A stretch of DNA of 64,000 nt from Serratia plymuthica (GCF_018336935.1 NZ_CP068771.1:558001-622000); one strand, 5' to 3'; positions 42,725 through 53,370 are shown, numbered from the stretch's first letter. The notes: generated by a model from the letters alone, not told the origin. Program-made: numbers and translations.

Positions 42725-43447
42725 TTACAAAACTTTGCTTAGAAAAGCCTGAGTACGCGGATTGGCAGGATTGCTGAAAATCTGCTGTGGAGTGCCTTCT
42801 TCCTGAATGATCCCCTGATCGATAAACAACACCCGATCGGCCACTTCGCGGGCAAAGCCCATCTCATGAGTGACCACCACCATTGTCATGCCTTCGTGTG
42901 CCAACGACTTCATTACCGCCAATACTTCACCGACCAGCTCGGGATCCAGTGCGGAGGTGGGTTCGTCGAACAGCATGATTTTCGGTTCCATCGCCAGCGC
43001 CCGGGCAATAGCTACCCGTTGCTGTTGGCCGCCAGACAGGCTGCTGGGGTAGGCGTCAATCTTGTCCAACAGGCCCACCTTACGTAACAGCGTTTCTGCA
43101 TGAAGGATGGCGTCGGCGCGTGACCGTTTTTTCACCCCCATTGGTGCCATAATGATGTTTTCCAGCACCGTCATATGCGGGAACAGATTAAAGCGTTGAA
43201 ACACCATACCCACGCTCTCACGCATTTTATTGAGATCGGTTTTCTGGCTGTGTATGGCAAATCCGTTAACCAGAACCTCGCCGCCGGAAAGCGTCTCCAG
43301 TGCATTGATACAGCGCAGAAAGGTGCTTTTGCCGGAACCGGACGGGCCGATGACGCAGACCACTTCGTTGGCCTCGATCTCGCAGGAGATGCCACGCAGT
43401 ACGTGGCTTTCGCCGAATTGTTTTTGCAGGTTATGTACGCGAATCAC
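42725..43447 (-). CDS. Polar amino acid ABC transporter ATP-binding protein
   Basis: 240-residue GlnQ/HisP-type ATPase. Walker [10 protein letters not shown], signature [15 protein letters not shown], Walker [15 protein letters not shown] and the H-loop VVTHEMGFA are intact. The start is a GTG at 43447 inside the permease gene (17-base overlap), implying coupled translation. It serves the permease and binding protein encoded upstream. Substrate probably a polar or basic amino acid; not determinable by eye. Confidence 0.92.
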   Translation of the reverse strand: MIRVHNLQKQFGESHVLRGISCEIEANEVVCVIGPSGSGKSTFLRCINALETLSGGEVLVNGFAIHSQKTDLNKMRESVGMVFQRFNLFPHMTVLENIIMAPMGVKKRSRADAILHAETLLRKVGLLDKIDAYPSSLSGGQQQRVAIARALAMEPKIMLFDEPTSALDPELVGEVLAVMKSLAHEGMTMVVVTHEMGFAREVADRVLFIDQGIIQEEGTPQQIFSNPANPRTQAFLSKVL

Positions 43448-44195
43448 TTTTCCCGAACCTCTTTTCCATGTGTTGCACCATCAGCGAAAGCAGGAAGGTG
43501 AGGACCCAATAGACTAGCGAAATGGTCAGGTAGGGTTCCCAATAGGTGGCATAGGCACCGGACACCGTGCGAGCGGCATAGGCCAGATCGGCCAGACCGA
43601 TGGCGGAGGCCAGCGAGGAATCCTTGACGATGGCAATGGCGTTGTTGCCCAGCGGTGGCAGCATGCGACGGAATGCCTGCGGGAGGATAACCTTGCGCAT
43701 GGTTTTGCCGTAGCTCATGCCCAGCGAGCGCGAAGCTTCCATCTGGCCGCGATCGATTGACTGAATGCCGGCACGGAAGATTTCTGAAACATAGGCACCG
43801 GCGTTGAGCGTAATCGCCACGACGCAAGAGAGAAACGCGCCGTAGTCGGAGCGCAGAGCACGTGCGAAGTCACTGCTCATCAGGCCGTTAGTCACCAGCA
43901 AGCCGTCACGCGGGTTGATAAATAGCGGTACCAGGGCGAAGTGCACCACCATGATCTGCACAAACAGCGGGGTGCCACGGAAGGCGCTGATATAAATGCG
44001 CACTGGCCATTGTACGCCGTAATGCAGTATCGGTTTCCAGATGCCGTGCGGCGCTTGCGCCAGACGGCCTAACCCAAGGAGTAATCCCCAGGTGGTGCCC
44101 AGTATCACGCAGATAATGGTGCATTTGATGGTCATCCAGGCACCTTCCATAAACAGCGGAGCGTACTCCTGGATAATCTCCCAACGGAAATTCAA
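43431..44195 (-). CDS. Polar amino acid ABC transporter permease
   Basis: 254-residue HisM/GlnP-type permease with about five helices. The EAA loop reads [32 protein letters not shown]. The reading starts at TTG 44195, preceded by a strong AAGAAGGA site; the next Met is 15 residues in and has none. Only one permease gene is present, so it probably acts as a homodimer. A 171-base gap with a hairpin separates it from the binding-protein gene. Confidence 0.9.
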   Translation of the reverse strand: MNFRWEIIQEYAPLFMEGAWMTIKCTIICVILGTTWGLLLGLGRLAQAPHGIWKPILHYGVQWPVRIYISAFRGTPLFVQIMVVHFALVPLFINPRDGLLVTNGLMSSDFARALRSDYGAFLSCVVAITLNAGAYVSEIFRAGIQSIDRGQMEASRSLGMSYGKTMRKVILPQAFRRMLPPLGNNAIAIVKDSSLASAIGLADLAYAARTVSGAYATYWEPYLTISLVYWVLTFLLSLMVQHMEKRFGKSDSRT

Positions 44196-44366
44196 GGTCG
44201 GATCCTTCTTAAAAAATGTTCAGGCTACTGCGCGTCGTCGTCTTGGGATTGGGCAGTGCTCGCCATCCTCATGGACTGCGTGCCCACTCCGGTGGCTGTG
44301 CGCTGTCCGCACCCAATATGACTTAGCTCGTTACGCCTGCCGATCGGCAGGTTGGCATCAGTTGAT
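44196..44366. other. Gap between binding-protein and permease genes with palindrome
   Basis: It contains the perfect palindrome CCTGCCGATCGGCAGG (44336-44351) just after the binding-protein stop on the minus strand, and TGACTTAGCTC, an 11-base string shared with ERIC copy 3, suggesting a degenerate ERIC. The structure may favour more binding protein than permease, as in other importers. Confidence 0.4.
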
Positions 44367-45137
44367 TCACTCGGCAGGCAGTGTGGGTACGTTGCTGTCA
44401 AACCAGGTCTGGTAAATTTTGGCGTAGGTGCCGTCGGCGATGATTTTCTTCAGGCCTGCGTTGATTTTACCGCGCAGTTCATCATTGCCTTTGGCAACGG
44501 CGATACCGAAATATTGACGTTCGAATTTAGCGTCGGACACCAGCTTGAACTCTTTTTCCGGGTGGGTTTTGATGTAGAACTTGGCCACGCCGACGTCGCC
44601 CACGGCTGCGCCGATGCCGTCTTCATACAGCTCCTGCAACAGCAATGGGGTATTGTCAAAGCGCTTGATGGCGGTGCTGTTTTTACCCAGTACGTCCGAC
44701 ACTACGATGTCGCCGGTGCTGGAGTTCACGACACCGACCTTCAGCGCTTTCAGCGCGGCGATGGAGTTCACAGGAGAGTCTTTGGGGACCACGATAGTTT
44801 GCTCGGCCGGGAAGTAAGGTTCAGAAAAATCAACCATTTGCTTGCGTTTTTCAGTAATGGTGATGCCGGAGATAATGATGTCGCGATCGCCGGAATTCAG
44901 CGTGGCGAAGATGCCTTCCCACGGCGTATTCACCAGCTTGACCTGGAAGCCTTCAGCCTTGGCTACGGCCTTGATGATATCAATATCAAAACCTTCCAGC
45001 TGTTTGCTGCTGTTTTCGAATTCGAATGGGCGGTAGGTGCCGCCGGAGCCGACGACGTAAGTGGGTTCGGCTGCCAGGGCAGAGGCCGACAGGGTGGCGG
45101 CCAGGCAGGCGCCAATCAGAACTAAGCGTTTTAACAT
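44367..45137 (-). CDS. Polar amino acid ABC transporter substrate-binding protein
   Basis: 256-residue family 3 periplasmic binding protein with a signal peptide (about 1-22, SALA|AEP). It has the GTYRPFEFENSSKQLEGFDIDI ligand-lobe start, SGITITEKRKQMVDFSEPYF, and a C-terminal ADGTYAKIYQTWF. I start at ATG 45137 with GGGGA upstream; the GTG just before it is too close to that site. A 10-bp inverted repeat lies about 40-60 bases upstream. Ligand unknown; the sequence is near the glutamine/histidine/arginine binders. Confidence 0.9.
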   Translation of the reverse strand: MLKRLVLIGACLAATLSASALAAEPTYVVGSGGTYRPFEFENSSKQLEGFDIDIIKAVAKAEGFQVKLVNTPWEGIFATLNSGDRDIIISGITITEKRKQMVDFSEPYFPAEQTIVVPKDSPVNSIAALKALKVGVVNSSTGDIVVSDVLGKNSTAIKRFDNTPLLLQELYEDGIGAAVGDVGVAKFYIKTHPEKEFKLVSDAKFERQYFGIAVAKGNDELRGKINAGLKKIIADGTYAKIYQTWFDSNVPTLPAE

Positions 45138-45543
45138 CACTATCCCCGGTAATTAAAAGTTATCTATTGGATTTATTTATGCACTACCAGTGCATAAAAA
45201 TAATTCTTAATGAATAGAAATACAACCTTTACCTGGGTGTGTGATTTCAGATGGCGTTAAATATGCACTTTTTGTACGTGGTTGGTGGATGTGTTGGTGA
45301 AATAAGAGGGCAGCCAGTTTTTCTTGCTGCATAACCGATAAAAAGGTTGAGAGAGGGATTGCGGAGGTGCCGACCGCTGTCTGATCGGGTGAAAGTGGTT
45401 TTTTTTGCCGCTTTCGGCGCGAATTTAGGTTATAAACTCAGTAAATTCTCATCCTTACTCTGAATTTGGCGGTGAATGCCGCTCTCAGTGTGGAGTCCAA
45501 CGAAAAGTTGTGGGATGATTGGTCGGTTTTTCAGGGGGCGGAG
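45138..45543. other. Divergent region between the ABC transporter and ftsB
   Basis: 406 bases without a supported gene. The left part holds a 23-base inverted repeat near the transporter start; the right part should carry the ftsB-ispD-ispF-truD promoter. The upstream in-frame extension of ftsB (from 45466) lacks similarity to FtsB and a ribosome site. Confidence 0.6.
45176..45198. promoter_or_regulatory. Inverted repeat upstream of the amino-acid ABC transporter
   Basis: TTTATGCACT (45176-45185) and AGTGCATAAA (45189-45198) form a perfect 10-bp inverted repeat with a 3-base centre, 39-61 bases upstream of the binding-protein start. It looks like an operator; the regulator is unknown. NtrC sites have a similar GCAC/GTGC but a longer spacing. 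Confidence 0.45.
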
Positions 45544-45864
45544 ATGGGAAAACTTACGCTGCTATTGCTGGCATTGCTCGGATGGCTACAGTATTCACTG
45601 TGGCTGGGTAAAAATGGTGTTCACGATTACGTGCGGGTCAATGAAGACGTTGCGCTCCAACAGGGCAGCAATGCTAAATTGAAAGCGCGCAACGATCAGT
45701 TGTTTGCCGAAATCGACGATTTGAACGGTGGTCAGGAAGCGATCGAAGAGCGTGCGCGCAATGAACTGAGCATGATTAAGCCCGGTGAAACCTTCTATCG
45801 TCTGGTTCCAGATCAATCAAGACGCAACGCGACGTCCTCCTCGCAAAATAACGTACAAAAGTAA
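45544..45864 (+). CDS. ftsB: Cell division protein FtsB
   Basis: 106-residue bitopic membrane protein that joins FtsL and FtsQ in the divisome. One helix (about 4-21, [17 protein letters not shown]) is followed by a periplasmic coiled coil (about 30-70, [21 protein letters not shown]). The start at ATG 45544 (MGKLTL) is the family start. It begins the ftsB-ispD-ispF-truD run; ispD follows after three bases. Confidence 0.96.
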   Translation: MGKLTLLLLALLGWLQYSLWLGKNGVHDYVRVNEDVALQQGSNAKLKARNDQLFAEIDDLNGGQEAIEERARNELSMIKPGETFYRLVPDQSRRNATSSSQNNVQK

Positions 45865-45867
45865 CGA

Positions 45868-46575
45868 ATGAATCACTCTGCAGGCACCTTCCCCTCGGTG
45901 ATTGCCGTCTTGCCCGCTGCCGGTGTCGGCAGCCGCATGCAGGCTGATTGCCCGAAGCAATATCTAACCATCGGTAAGCAAACCATTCTCGAACACGCGA
46001 TCCATGCGCTGCTGCGTCATCCGCGCATTCCGCAGGTGATTGTGGCGATCGGCCCTGACGATCGGCAGTTCTGCCAATTACCTATTGCCCAGGATCCTCG
46101 TGTACGAGTGACCGTTGGCGGCCGCCAACGCGCCGATTCGGTGATGGCCGGGTTGCAACTGGCCGGTGAGGCAGAGTGGGTATTGGTGCATGACGCCGCA
46201 CGCCCCTGCTTGCATGCGGAAGATCTCGATCGTCTGCTGGCGATCACTGAACACAGCAAAGTTGGCGGCATTCTGGCGGCACCGGTGCGCGACACCATGA
46301 AGCGCGGGGAGCCCGGTCAGGAAACTATCTCTCACACCGTTGAACGTCAGGACCTGTGGCATGCGCTTACGCCGCAACTCTTCCCGCTGCAATTGCTCAA
46401 ACTTTGTTTGCAGCGCGCGCTGGACGAGGGCGCGGCGGTCACCGATGAAGCCTCTGCGCTGGAGCATTGCGGTTATCACCCGCAGCTGATCGCAGGACGT
46501 TCGGACAATATTAAAGTCACGCGGCCGGAAGATTTGGCGCTGGCGGCGTTTTATTTAACCCAGTTGGACGATTAA
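45868..46575 (+). CDS. ispD: 2-C-methyl-D-erythritol 4-phosphate cytidylyltransferase
   Basis: 235-residue MEP-pathway enzyme that attaches CMP to methylerythritol phosphate. The nucleotide motif is [27 protein letters not shown] and the C-terminal [13 protein letters not shown] are typical. It follows ftsB by three bases and precedes ispF by ten, as in E. coli, so the genes are co-transcribed. Confidence 0.97.
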   Translation: MNHSAGTFPSVIAVLPAAGVGSRMQADCPKQYLTIGKQTILEHAIHALLRHPRIPQVIVAIGPDDRQFCQLPIAQDPRVRVTVGGRQRADSVMAGLQLAGEAEWVLVHDAARPCLHAEDLDRLLAITEHSKVGGILAAPVRDTMKRGEPGQETISHTVERQDLWHALTPQLFPLQLLKLCLQRALDEGAAVTDEASALEHCGYHPQLIAGRSDNIKVTRPEDLALAAFYLTQLDD

Positions 46576-46585
46576 GGAGCGCATC

Positions 46586-47059
46586 ATGCGTATCGGTCAC
46601 GGTTTTGATGTACATAAATTTGGCGGCGAAGGGCCGCTGGTGATCGGTGGTGTTCGCATCCCTTATGAGAAAGGTTTGCTGGCCCACTCGGACGGCGACG
46701 TGGCCCTGCATGCGGCGACCGATGCTCTGCTGGGGGCGGCGGCGCTTGGGGATATCGGCAAGCTGTTCCCGGATACCGATCCGGCTTTCAAAGGCGCCGA
46801 CAGCCGTGAATTGCTGCGTGAAGCCTGGAGGCGCATTCGCGCCAAAGGCTACCGCCTGGGGAACCTGGATATCACCATTATTGCCCAGGCGCCCAAAATG
46901 GCGCCGCATATTCCGCAGATGCGTATTTTCCTGGCGGAAGACCTGCAGTGCCATATGGACGACGTTAACGTTAAAGCCACGACCACCGAACAGCTTGGTT
47001 TTACCGGGCGTGGCGAGGGCATTGCCTGCGAAGCGGTTGCCTTGTTGATCAAGGAATAA
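46586..47059 (+). CDS. ispF: 2-C-methyl-D-erythritol 2,4-cyclodiphosphate synthase
   Basis: 157-residue zinc enzyme forming the cyclodiphosphate of the MEP isoprenoid pathway. The metal ligands D8 and H10 (RIGHGFDVH) and the later H42 region ([10 protein letters not shown]) are present, as is [16 protein letters not shown] at the end. It is three bases upstream of truD. An AAGGAG ribosome site precedes ATG 46586. Confidence 0.97.
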   Translation: MRIGHGFDVHKFGGEGPLVIGGVRIPYEKGLLAHSDGDVALHAATDALLGAAALGDIGKLFPDTDPAFKGADSRELLREAWRRIRAKGYRLGNLDITIIAQAPKMAPHIPQMRIFLAEDLQCHMDDVNVKATTTEQLGFTGRGEGIACEAVALLIKE

Positions 47060-47062
47060 CGC

Positions 47063-48109
47063 ATGGATATGGCTAATTTGACCTGGCTGTACGGCCAGCC
47101 GCAAAGCACCGGGGTGCTGAAAGCCAGCCCGGAAGATTTCGTGGTGGTGGAAGATCTGGGCTTTGAGCCGGACGGAGAAGGCGAACATGTGCTGGTGAAC
47201 ATCCGCAAGAACGGATGTAACACCCAGTTTGTTGCCGATTATCTGGCGCGTTTCGCCGGCATTCACGCCCGCTCGGTCAGTTACGCCGGCCTGAAAGATC
47301 GCCATGCGGTGACCGAACAGTGGTTCTGCCTGCATCTGCCGGGCAAAGAAACGCCCGATTTCAGCCAGTTCTCGCTGGAGGGCTGCGAAGTGCTGGCCAG
47401 TGCCCGGCATCTGCGAAAAATGCGTATCGGCACGCTGAAAGGCAACGCTTTTACTCTGGTGCTGCGCCAGATCTCCGATCGTCAGGATGTCGAACAGCGC
47501 CTGCAGGCCATTGCGGCGGGCGGCGTGCCGAACTACTTCGGCAGCCAGCGTTTTGGTCGCGGTGGCAATAACCTGGTCATGGCGCGCCGCTGGGCGAATG
47601 ATGAGATCCGGGTTAAAGAACGCAGCAAGCGCAGTTTTTACCTTTCCGCCAGCCGCAGCGCGCTGTTTAACCTGATCGCCAGCCGGCGCCTGGCCAATCA
47701 ACAGCACCGCACTGTGCTGGAAGGGGATGCGCTGCAACTGACTGGCCGCGGCAGTTGGTTTGTCGCCAAACCGGATGAACTGGCTGAGTTGCAGCAGCGA
47801 TTGGATGCCGGTGAATTGTTGATTACCGCACCGTTGCCGGGCGACGGCGAACCGGGTACCGCCGGGGAAGCGTTGGATTTTGAACGGCAATGTTTGGCGG
47901 AACAGCCGGAGCTGATGGCGTTGTTAAAGCGTGAGCGCGTTGATCCGGCCCGTCGTGCGCTGCTGCTGCAGCCGCAAAAGATGCAGTGGAATTGGTGGGA
48001 TGACGCTACCGTCGAATTGCGCTTTTGGCTGCCGGCCGGCAGTTTTGCCACCAGCGTGGTGCGCGAAATCATGCGGCTGGATAGCGGTGACGCGGACATT
48101 GGCGAATAA
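47063..48109 (+). CDS. truD: tRNA pseudouridine(13) synthase TruD
   Basis: 348-residue pseudouridine synthase acting on U13 of tRNA-Glu. The catalytic aspartate is D79 in [15 protein letters not shown]. The typical [14 protein letters not shown] and a C-terminal [13 protein letters not shown] are present. In E. coli surE follows directly; here a terminator and an inverted acyltransferase gene intervene. Confidence 0.96.
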   Translation: MDMANLTWLYGQPQSTGVLKASPEDFVVVEDLGFEPDGEGEHVLVNIRKNGCNTQFVADYLARFAGIHARSVSYAGLKDRHAVTEQWFCLHLPGKETPDFSQFSLEGCEVLASARHLRKMRIGTLKGNAFTLVLRQISDRQDVEQRLQAIAAGGVPNYFGSQRFGRGGNNLVMARRWANDEIRVKERSKRSFYLSASRSALFNLIASRRLANQQHRTVLEGDALQLTGRGSWFVAKPDELAELQQRLDAGELLITAPLPGDGEPGTAGEALDFERQCLAEQPELMALLKRERVDPARRALLLQPQKMQWNWWDDATVELRFWLPAGSFATSVVREIMRLDSGDADIGE

Positions 48110-48110
48110 T

Positions 48111-48138
48111 AAAAAAACCTGCGGATGCAGGTTTTTTT
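48111..48138. terminator. Bidirectional terminator between truD and the acyltransferase
   Basis: AAAAAAACCTGC and GCAGGTTTTTTT pair around GGAT. The A run on one side and the T run on the other allow it to end both converging transcripts. Confidence 0.93.
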
Positions 48139-48148
48139 ATCTGATGCC

Positions 48149-49261
48149 TTAGCGTGGCGTGGTGAACGATTCTTCGGTTTTTAACTTTATCTCTTTCACG
48201 TCGGTTAGTGGGCCGCCGGAAAAACGTTTCTTTAACCATTCGTAACAGGGTTTCTCAAAAAAGCGATGAGTGAACTGTGACAAGATTAACGTCAGGGTGA
48301 TAAAGACCATTAGTTTTATTGCAAATGGTAAATCCAGCGGGGCGAACACCCCTCCCATAACCAGAATAATGGGAGTATGTATAAGGTAAACAGAATAGCT
48401 GATATCACCAAACCAGACCGGAACTCGGCTGCCAATCACCTGATGAAACCATGAATTTAACGTTGCCAGGCTTAAAATAAGCAACGCGATAAGCGGGATT
48501 GGCAAGAAGCTTAATTTTCCAATCGGGTTTTTTTGATAAACCAAGTACACGACGGCTGCGAAAAGAATGAAATCAAGACAGCCAATAATAGATTTCTGCC
48601 CACGACTGAGTTCTATCTGCCGCATGCCTTGGGCCATACGACAAACGGCAACCCCCAGTGCGACCCCGGCGATGCATCTGACAAAACCGGCGGTGACGGC
48701 ACCATACATCATTTCATGACCGACCATCAGTGAACCGAAAGCCGTATATAAAACGGTGTAGCACATTAAAGCGATAAATAGCAGTTGATTGGTTTTTGCA
48801 CGGCGGATAAACCAGGGGACCAGAAAGACGGAAACCCAAAACTCGGCGGATATTGACCAGCTTGGGTCATTCCAGCTCCAGTTGTTGACAAAGCCCATGT
48901 TCTGCAAGAGAAAAATATTGGCGATGCCAGAAAAAAGCGGTTCATTAAAGGGCAATGTGCGTTGCGTCAACAGATAAATGATACCAACGACGGCCATGGT
49001 GACGATGTGCAGTGGATACATGCGCGCAAAGCGATAGAAGATAAATTTTCTATCGCTCATCGCCCCTGACGATAGGGCTTGGCCATAAACATGAGTCAGC
49101 ACAAACCCCGAAAGGATAAAAAAGAAATCCACGGAGATGTATGCGTTTTGGAATGGATAGTCACGCCAGCCAAACTGGCTACCAAAAAAATGACTTAATG
49201 CCACTGTTAACGCAAAAAAACCGCGTAAACCGTCCAAATATTTTAGTCTTGCTAAAGGCAT
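48149..49261 (-). CDS. Acyltransferase 3 (OafA/YrhL-type) membrane protein
   Basis: 370-residue integral membrane acyltransferase with about ten helices. It starts LKYLDGLRGFFALTVALSHFFGS, with the conserved Arg and His of the family, and has SVDFFFILSGFVLTHVY and FGDISYSVYLIHTP. Such proteins O-acetylate lipopolysaccharide, capsule or other glycans at the inner membrane; the acceptor here is unknown. It is visibly more AT-rich than its neighbours and lies against the direction of the truD/surE genes, which suggests an insertion. Confidence 0.9.
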   Translation of the reverse strand: MPLARLKYLDGLRGFFALTVALSHFFGSQFGWRDYPFQNAYISVDFFFILSGFVLTHVYGQALSSGAMSDRKFIFYRFARMYPLHIVTMAVVGIIYLLTQRTLPFNEPLFSGIANIFLLQNMGFVNNWSWNDPSWSISAEFWVSVFLVPWFIRRAKTNQLLFIALMCYTVLYTAFGSLMVGHEMMYGAVTAGFVRCIAGVALGVAVCRMAQGMRQIELSRGQKSIIGCLDFILFAAVVYLVYQKNPIGKLSFLPIPLIALLILSLATLNSWFHQVIGSRVPVWFGDISYSVYLIHTPIILVMGGVFAPLDLPFAIKLMVFITLTLILSQFTHRFFEKPCYEWLKKRFSGGPLTDVKEIKLKTEESFTTPR

Positions 49262-49543
49262 TGAGAGGGATAAACCTTGAAATAATTGTTTCGTGATAAT
49301 ACGAAATTGCGACTGAAGTGTCAGGTTTTCGTAAGGAATGTGTGATTTGCGTCTAGGGGTTGCTTAGGCAAGGTGCCGTGAGCGCAGAACGGTGTTTCCC
49401 TTTGGTTACTGGACACACCGGGGGGAGTAAACATAATATCTGCTGGTCAAGTGCCGCCTTTTGGGCGGTCATTCCGAGTATGTAAATGCCAGGCTGCGTT
49501 AAACGCTGCATGGGTGAGAGAGATAAAAAGAAGACAACCTCTT

Positions 49544-50305
49544 ATGCGGATATTGCTGAGTAATGACGACGGAGTTACCGCCCCAGGTATTCAGATGCTG
49601 GCGGCGGCTCTGCGAGAATTCGCTGAGGTGCAGGTTGTGGCGCCCGACCGTAACCGCAGCGGTTCTTCCAATGCGCTGACGCTGGAATCGCCGCTGCGCA
49701 CCCTGACATTGCCCAATGGTGACATTGCCGTGCAACAGGGCACGCCGACCGACTGCGTGTATCTGGGAGTGAATGCCTTGATGCAGCCTGCGCCGGACAT
49801 TGTGGTTTCCGGCATCAACGCCGGGCCCAATCTTGGCGATGACGTTATCTATTCCGGCACCGTAGCCGCCGCCATGGAAGGGCGCCATCTGGGCTTGCCC
49901 GCATTGGCGGTGTCGTTGAACGGCCATCAGCATTACGCGACTGCGGCGGCAATCACCTGCCGCGTGCTGCGCGCGTTACAGCGTGAACCGTTGCGAACGG
50001 GGAAAATTCTGAATATTAACGTGCCGGATTTGCCGCTGGACCAGATCAAAGGCATTCGCGTAACCCGCTGCGGCAGCCGCCACCCGGCGGACAAAGTGTT
50101 CTGCCAGCAGGATCCGCGTGGGCAAAACCTCTATTGGATCGGGCCACCGGGTGATAAGTTTGATGCCGGGCCGGACACTGATTTCGCCGCGGTGGAGCAA
50201 GGGTATGTGGCGATTACGCCCTTACAGGTGGATTTAACCGCCTATGCAGCCCAGGACGTGGTAAAAACGTGGTTAACCAAAGCAGGGGTTGGCGGGGAAT
50301 GGTGA
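49544..50305 (+). CDS. surE: 5'/3'-nucleotidase SurE
   Basis: 253-residue survival protein, a metal-dependent nucleotidase and exopolyphosphatase. The metal pair D8-D9 is in [12 protein letters not shown], and [25 protein letters not shown] is the family signature. I start at ATG 49544; the frame reaching 49451 adds 31 residues unlike SurE. It overlaps pcm by 7 bases. First gene of surE-pcm-nlpD-rpoS. Confidence 0.97.
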   Translation: MRILLSNDDGVTAPGIQMLAAALREFAEVQVVAPDRNRSGSSNALTLESPLRTLTLPNGDIAVQQGTPTDCVYLGVNALMQPAPDIVVSGINAGPNLGDDVIYSGTVAAAMEGRHLGLPALAVSLNGHQHYATAAAITCRVLRALQREPLRTGKILNINVPDLPLDQIKGIRVTRCGSRHPADKVFCQQDPRGQNLYWIGPPGDKFDAGPDTDFAAVEQGYVAITPLQVDLTAYAAQDVVKTWLTKAGVGGEW

Positions 50306-50925
50306 ACAAGCGTATGCAAACATTGCTGACGCAGCTGCGTCAGCAGGGGATCCAGGAAGAACGGTTGCTGCAAGCGATAGAAGCGGTGCCGCGTGAACGC
50401 TTTGTTGACGAAGCGCTTGAACACAAAGCCTATGAAAATACTGCGCTGCCCATCGGCTCCGGCCAAACCATTTCCCAACCTTATATGGTTGCGCGAATGA
50501 CCGAACTGTTAAATCTGACGCCCACTTCAAGAGTATTGGAAATCGGCACAGGTTCCGGTTATCAAACCGCTATTCTGGCGCATCTGGTACAGCATGTCTG
50601 TTCCGTCGAACGCATCAAAGGGCTGCAATGGCAGGCCAAACGCCGTTTGAAACAGCTCGATCTTCACAATGTCTCTACACGTCATGGCGACGGCTGGCAG
50701 GGTTGGGCGTCGCGCGGTCCGTTTGATGCCATCATTGTGACTGCGGCGCCGCCAGAAATCCCGCCGGCGCTGTTGGAACAACTGGATGACGGCGGCATTC
50801 TCGTGCTGCCGGTGGGAGAACAGGCCCAAACCCTCAAACGTATTCAACGTCAGGGCAATGATTTTGTCATCGATACCGTCGAGGCGGTGCGTTTTGTACC
50901 GCTGGTGAAGGGCGAACTGGCCTAA
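50299..50925 (+). CDS. pcm: Protein-L-isoaspartate O-methyltransferase
   Basis: 208-residue repair enzyme that methylates isoaspartyl residues in aged proteins. The SAM motif is [18 protein letters not shown], followed by post-motifs [11 protein letters not shown] and [13 protein letters not shown] 50299 gives the family length and a 7-base overlap with surE; an upstream in-frame ATG at 50269 would overlap more. Confidence 0.97.
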   Translation: MVNKRMQTLLTQLRQQGIQEERLLQAIEAVPRERFVDEALEHKAYENTALPIGSGQTISQPYMVARMTELLNLTPTSRVLEIGTGSGYQTAILAHLVQHVCSVERIKGLQWQAKRRLKQLDLHNVSTRHGDGWQGWASRGPFDAIIVTAAPPEIPPALLEQLDDGGILVLPVGEQAQTLKRIQRQGNDFVIDTVEAVRFVPLVKGELA

Positions 50926-51232
50926 GGATTGTCTGAATTTTAGGCGCAAAATGAAATCTGTTGCACTTTCATCACCTCTGGTTAAGGTTTTAGCGTTTCA
51001 ATAAAGTTAATTTTCAATACAATTGCCTTTCTGCGTAGTTGTCTTATGGTGCGGCACCGCCAATGTGGTTAGCATTGGCGCGCTGTTTTGAGGCTCCGGC
51101 AGGAGATTTCCTGGCATTCAGGGATCGGCCGCGGGCACCTTTCATCGCAGAAACTGAGAGAGTGGTAAAAGCTCAGCTACGATGTAAAGGGTATTTTGGA
51201 TATATCGCTGATATTGCTGTCATGGGGGAAGC
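50926..51232. other. pcm-nlpD intergenic region
   Basis: 307 bases without a convincing gene. A hairpin CGCCAATG / CATTGGCG (51058-51065 and 51073-51080) with TTTT a few bases later may end the pcm transcript, and the nlpD promoter should lie downstream of it. A 65-codon reading frame here (51039-51236) has no ribosome site or recognisable features. Confidence 0.55.
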
Positions 51233-52237
51233 ATGAGCACGGGAAGCCCAATGATTACTTTACGCCGGGTTGCGGTGTGTACGATGGTTAGTTTGTGGTT
51301 GGCGGGTTGTACGAATGATGCATCGACATCAGCCCCTATCAGTAGTGTGGGCGGTGGCGGCGCCGCTGCATCCGGCAACGCCGGAGCAAACGCAAGCCCT
51401 GAAGGGCGCATCGTTTACAACCGCAGTTACAATTCAATTCCCAAAGGGAGCTACAGCGGTAATACCTACACGGTAAAACGTGGCGATACGTTATTTTACA
51501 TCGCGTGGATCACCGGGAACGATTTCCGTGACCTGGCGCAACGTAATAATATTCCTGAGCCTTACAGTTTGAATGTGGGTCAAAGCATTCAACTTGGTAA
51601 TGGTTCTGCCAACGGAAACGGCGGCATGCTGGCGGCGACAGACGCAACGCGCGGCGGTGTTCCGAAGCCGCCGTCCACTACGCAGATACAAACTGCAACG
51701 GTTGATTCTCCATCAACTAACGCGTATTCTGATAACTCGGGTAAACAGAATGTAGGTAAAATGTTACCTACAGCAGGTGCAGTAGCGGCAACCACCGCGG
51801 CAGCGCCTGTTACCGCGCCGGTTGTTGCTCCACCAGTGAGCAGCACCGTCAGTAACAGCTCGCCAGTGAGTACCTGGAGATGGCCGACTGACGGTAAGAT
51901 CATTGATAACTTTTCCTCATCAGAAGGTGGGAATAAAGGTGTCGATATCGCCGGGTCTCGTGGGCAGCCTATCTTCGCTACCGCCGATGGTCGCGTAGTG
52001 TACGCAGGCAATGCTTTACGGGGTTACGGTAATCTTATCATCATCAAACACAATGATGATTACCTGAGCGCCTACGCTCACAACGACACAATGCTGGTCC
52101 GGGAACAACAAGAAGTGAAGGCGGGTCAAAAAATAGCAACCATGGGTAGCACCGGAACCAGTTCAGTACGTTTGCATTTTGAAATTCGTTACAAGGGGAA
52201 ATCCGTAAACCCGCTGCGTTTTCTTCCGCAGCGATAG
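51233..52237 (+). CDS. nlpD: Murein hydrolase activator NlpD
   Basis: 334-residue outer-membrane lipoprotein that activates the amidase AmiC during cell separation. The lipobox LAGC ends at C26. A LysM domain (about 82-126, [15 protein letters not shown]) and a C-terminal LytM domain (about 220-330) follow. The LytM metal residues are degenerate ([15 protein letters not shown]), as expected for an activator. It is about 45 residues shorter than E. coli NlpD because the Q/P-rich linker before LysM is short. In E. coli the main rpoS promoter lies inside nlpD; I did not pinpoint it here. Confidence 0.95.
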   Translation: MSTGSPMITLRRVAVCTMVSLWLAGCTNDASTSAPISSVGGGGAAASGNAGANASPEGRIVYNRSYNSIPKGSYSGNTYTVKRGDTLFYIAWITGNDFRDLAQRNNIPEPYSLNVGQSIQLGNGSANGNGGMLAATDATRGGVPKPPSTTQIQTATVDSPSTNAYSDNSGKQNVGKMLPTAGAVAATTAAAPVTAPVVAPPVSSTVSNSSPVSTWRWPTDGKIIDNFSSSEGGNKGVDIAGSRGQPIFATADGRVVYAGNALRGYGNLIIIKHNDDYLSAYAHNDTMLVREQQEVKAGQKIATMGSTGTSSVRLHFEIRYKGKSVNPLRFLPQR

Positions 52238-52291
52238 ATTGGGCAGAATACGCTGATATTCTGCTCGCGGTATCACGGGTAGGAGCAGCAT

Positions 52292-53290
52292 ATGAACCAA
52301 AATACGCTGAAAGTTAACGAGTTGCAGGATGAGGCAGATTTCGACGAGAACGCAACGGAAGCGGAATCATTCGACGAAAAAGCACTGGTCGAAGAAGAGG
52401 CCAGTGAGAGTGATCTAGCAGAAGAAGAGTTGTTGTCTCAAGGCGTTACCCAACGCGTATTGGATGCGACGCAGCTCTATCTGGGCGAAATCGGTTATTC
52501 CCCGCTGCTTACCGCAGAGGAAGAAGTTTATTTTGCGCGGCGTGCACTGCGCGGTGACGTGCCGTCCCGCCGCCGAATGATCGAAAGCAACCTGCGGCTG
52601 GTGGTGAAAATCGCCCGCCGCTACAGTAATCGCGGCCTGGCGCTGCTGGATCTGATTGAAGAGGGTAACCTCGGCCTGATCCGCGCAGTGGAAAAGTTTG
52701 ACCCGGAACGCGGTTTCCGTTTCTCTACTTACGCAACCTGGTGGATCCGTCAGACGATTGAACGGGCGATAATGAACCAAACTCGAACCATTCGTTTGCC
52801 TATCCACATCGTTAAAGAACTGAATGTCTATTTGCGCACCGCGCGTGAACTTTCTCACAAACTGGATCATGAACCGAGCGCTGAAGAGATTGCAGAGCAA
52901 CTCGACAAGCCGGTCGATGACGTCAGCCGTATGCTGCGTCTGAACGAACGTATCACTTCTGTCGATACGCCGTTGGGCGGGGATTCAGAGAAAGCGTTGC
53001 TGGACATTCTGGCTGACGAGAAAGACAACGGCCCGGAAGACACCACGCAAGACGATGACATGAAACAGAGCATCGTTAAGTGGCTGTTCGAACTGAACGC
53101 CAAGCAGCGCGAAGTGCTGGCTCGTCGTTTCGGCCTGTTGGGTTATGAAGCGGCGACGCTCGAAGATGTGGGCCGTGAAATTGGCCTGACTCGCGAACGC
53201 GTTCGCCAGATCCAGGTTGAAGGTTTGCGTCGCCTGCGTGAAATTCTGCAGTTGCAGGGCCTGAGCATTGAGGCGCTGTTCCGCGAATAA
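52292..53290 (+). CDS. rpoS: RNA polymerase sigma factor RpoS
   Basis: 332-residue stationary-phase sigma factor. Region 1.2 to 2 includes FARRALRGD and the core-binding [18 protein letters not shown]; region 2.4 is [20 protein letters not shown]; region 4.2 ends [27 protein letters not shown]. The ClpXP/RssB determinant near [20 protein letters not shown] is conserved. The frame is intact. An AGGAGCAG site precedes ATG 52292. Confidence 0.98.
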   Translation: MNQNTLKVNELQDEADFDENATEAESFDEKALVEEEASESDLAEEELLSQGVTQRVLDATQLYLGEIGYSPLLTAEEEVYFARRALRGDVPSRRRMIESNLRLVVKIARRYSNRGLALLDLIEEGNLGLIRAVEKFDPERGFRFSTYATWWIRQTIERAIMNQTRTIRLPIHIVKELNVYLRTARELSHKLDHEPSAEEIAEQLDKPVDDVSRMLRLNERITSVDTPLGGDSEKALLDILADEKDNGPEDTTQDDDMKQSIVKWLFELNAKQREVLARRFGLLGYEAATLEDVGREIGLTRERVRQIQVEGLRRLREILQLQGLSIEALFRE

Positions 53291-53316
53291 CGTCGGCAGT
53301 TGAATCGCATCAAAAT

Positions 53317-53348
53317 AAAAACGGTGAGCATAATGCTCACCGTTTTTT
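53317..53348. terminator. Bidirectional terminator between rpoS and mutS
   Basis: AAAAACGGTGAGC pairs with GCTCACCGTTTTT, with seven Ts after it. It is the only sequence between rpoS and the converging mutS. Confidence 0.92.
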
Positions 53349-53370
53349 TATGCCTGTAGCGCAGGCGGAT

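Noticed and set aside
45176..45198. NtrC enhancer site
   Set aside because: GCAC and GTGC are present but separated by five instead of seven bases, and there is no sigma-54 promoter (GG/GC elements) between it and the start codon.
51039..51236. 65-codon frame between pcm and nlpD
   Set aside because: No ribosome site, overlaps the nlpD start, and contains a hairpin that fits a terminator better.
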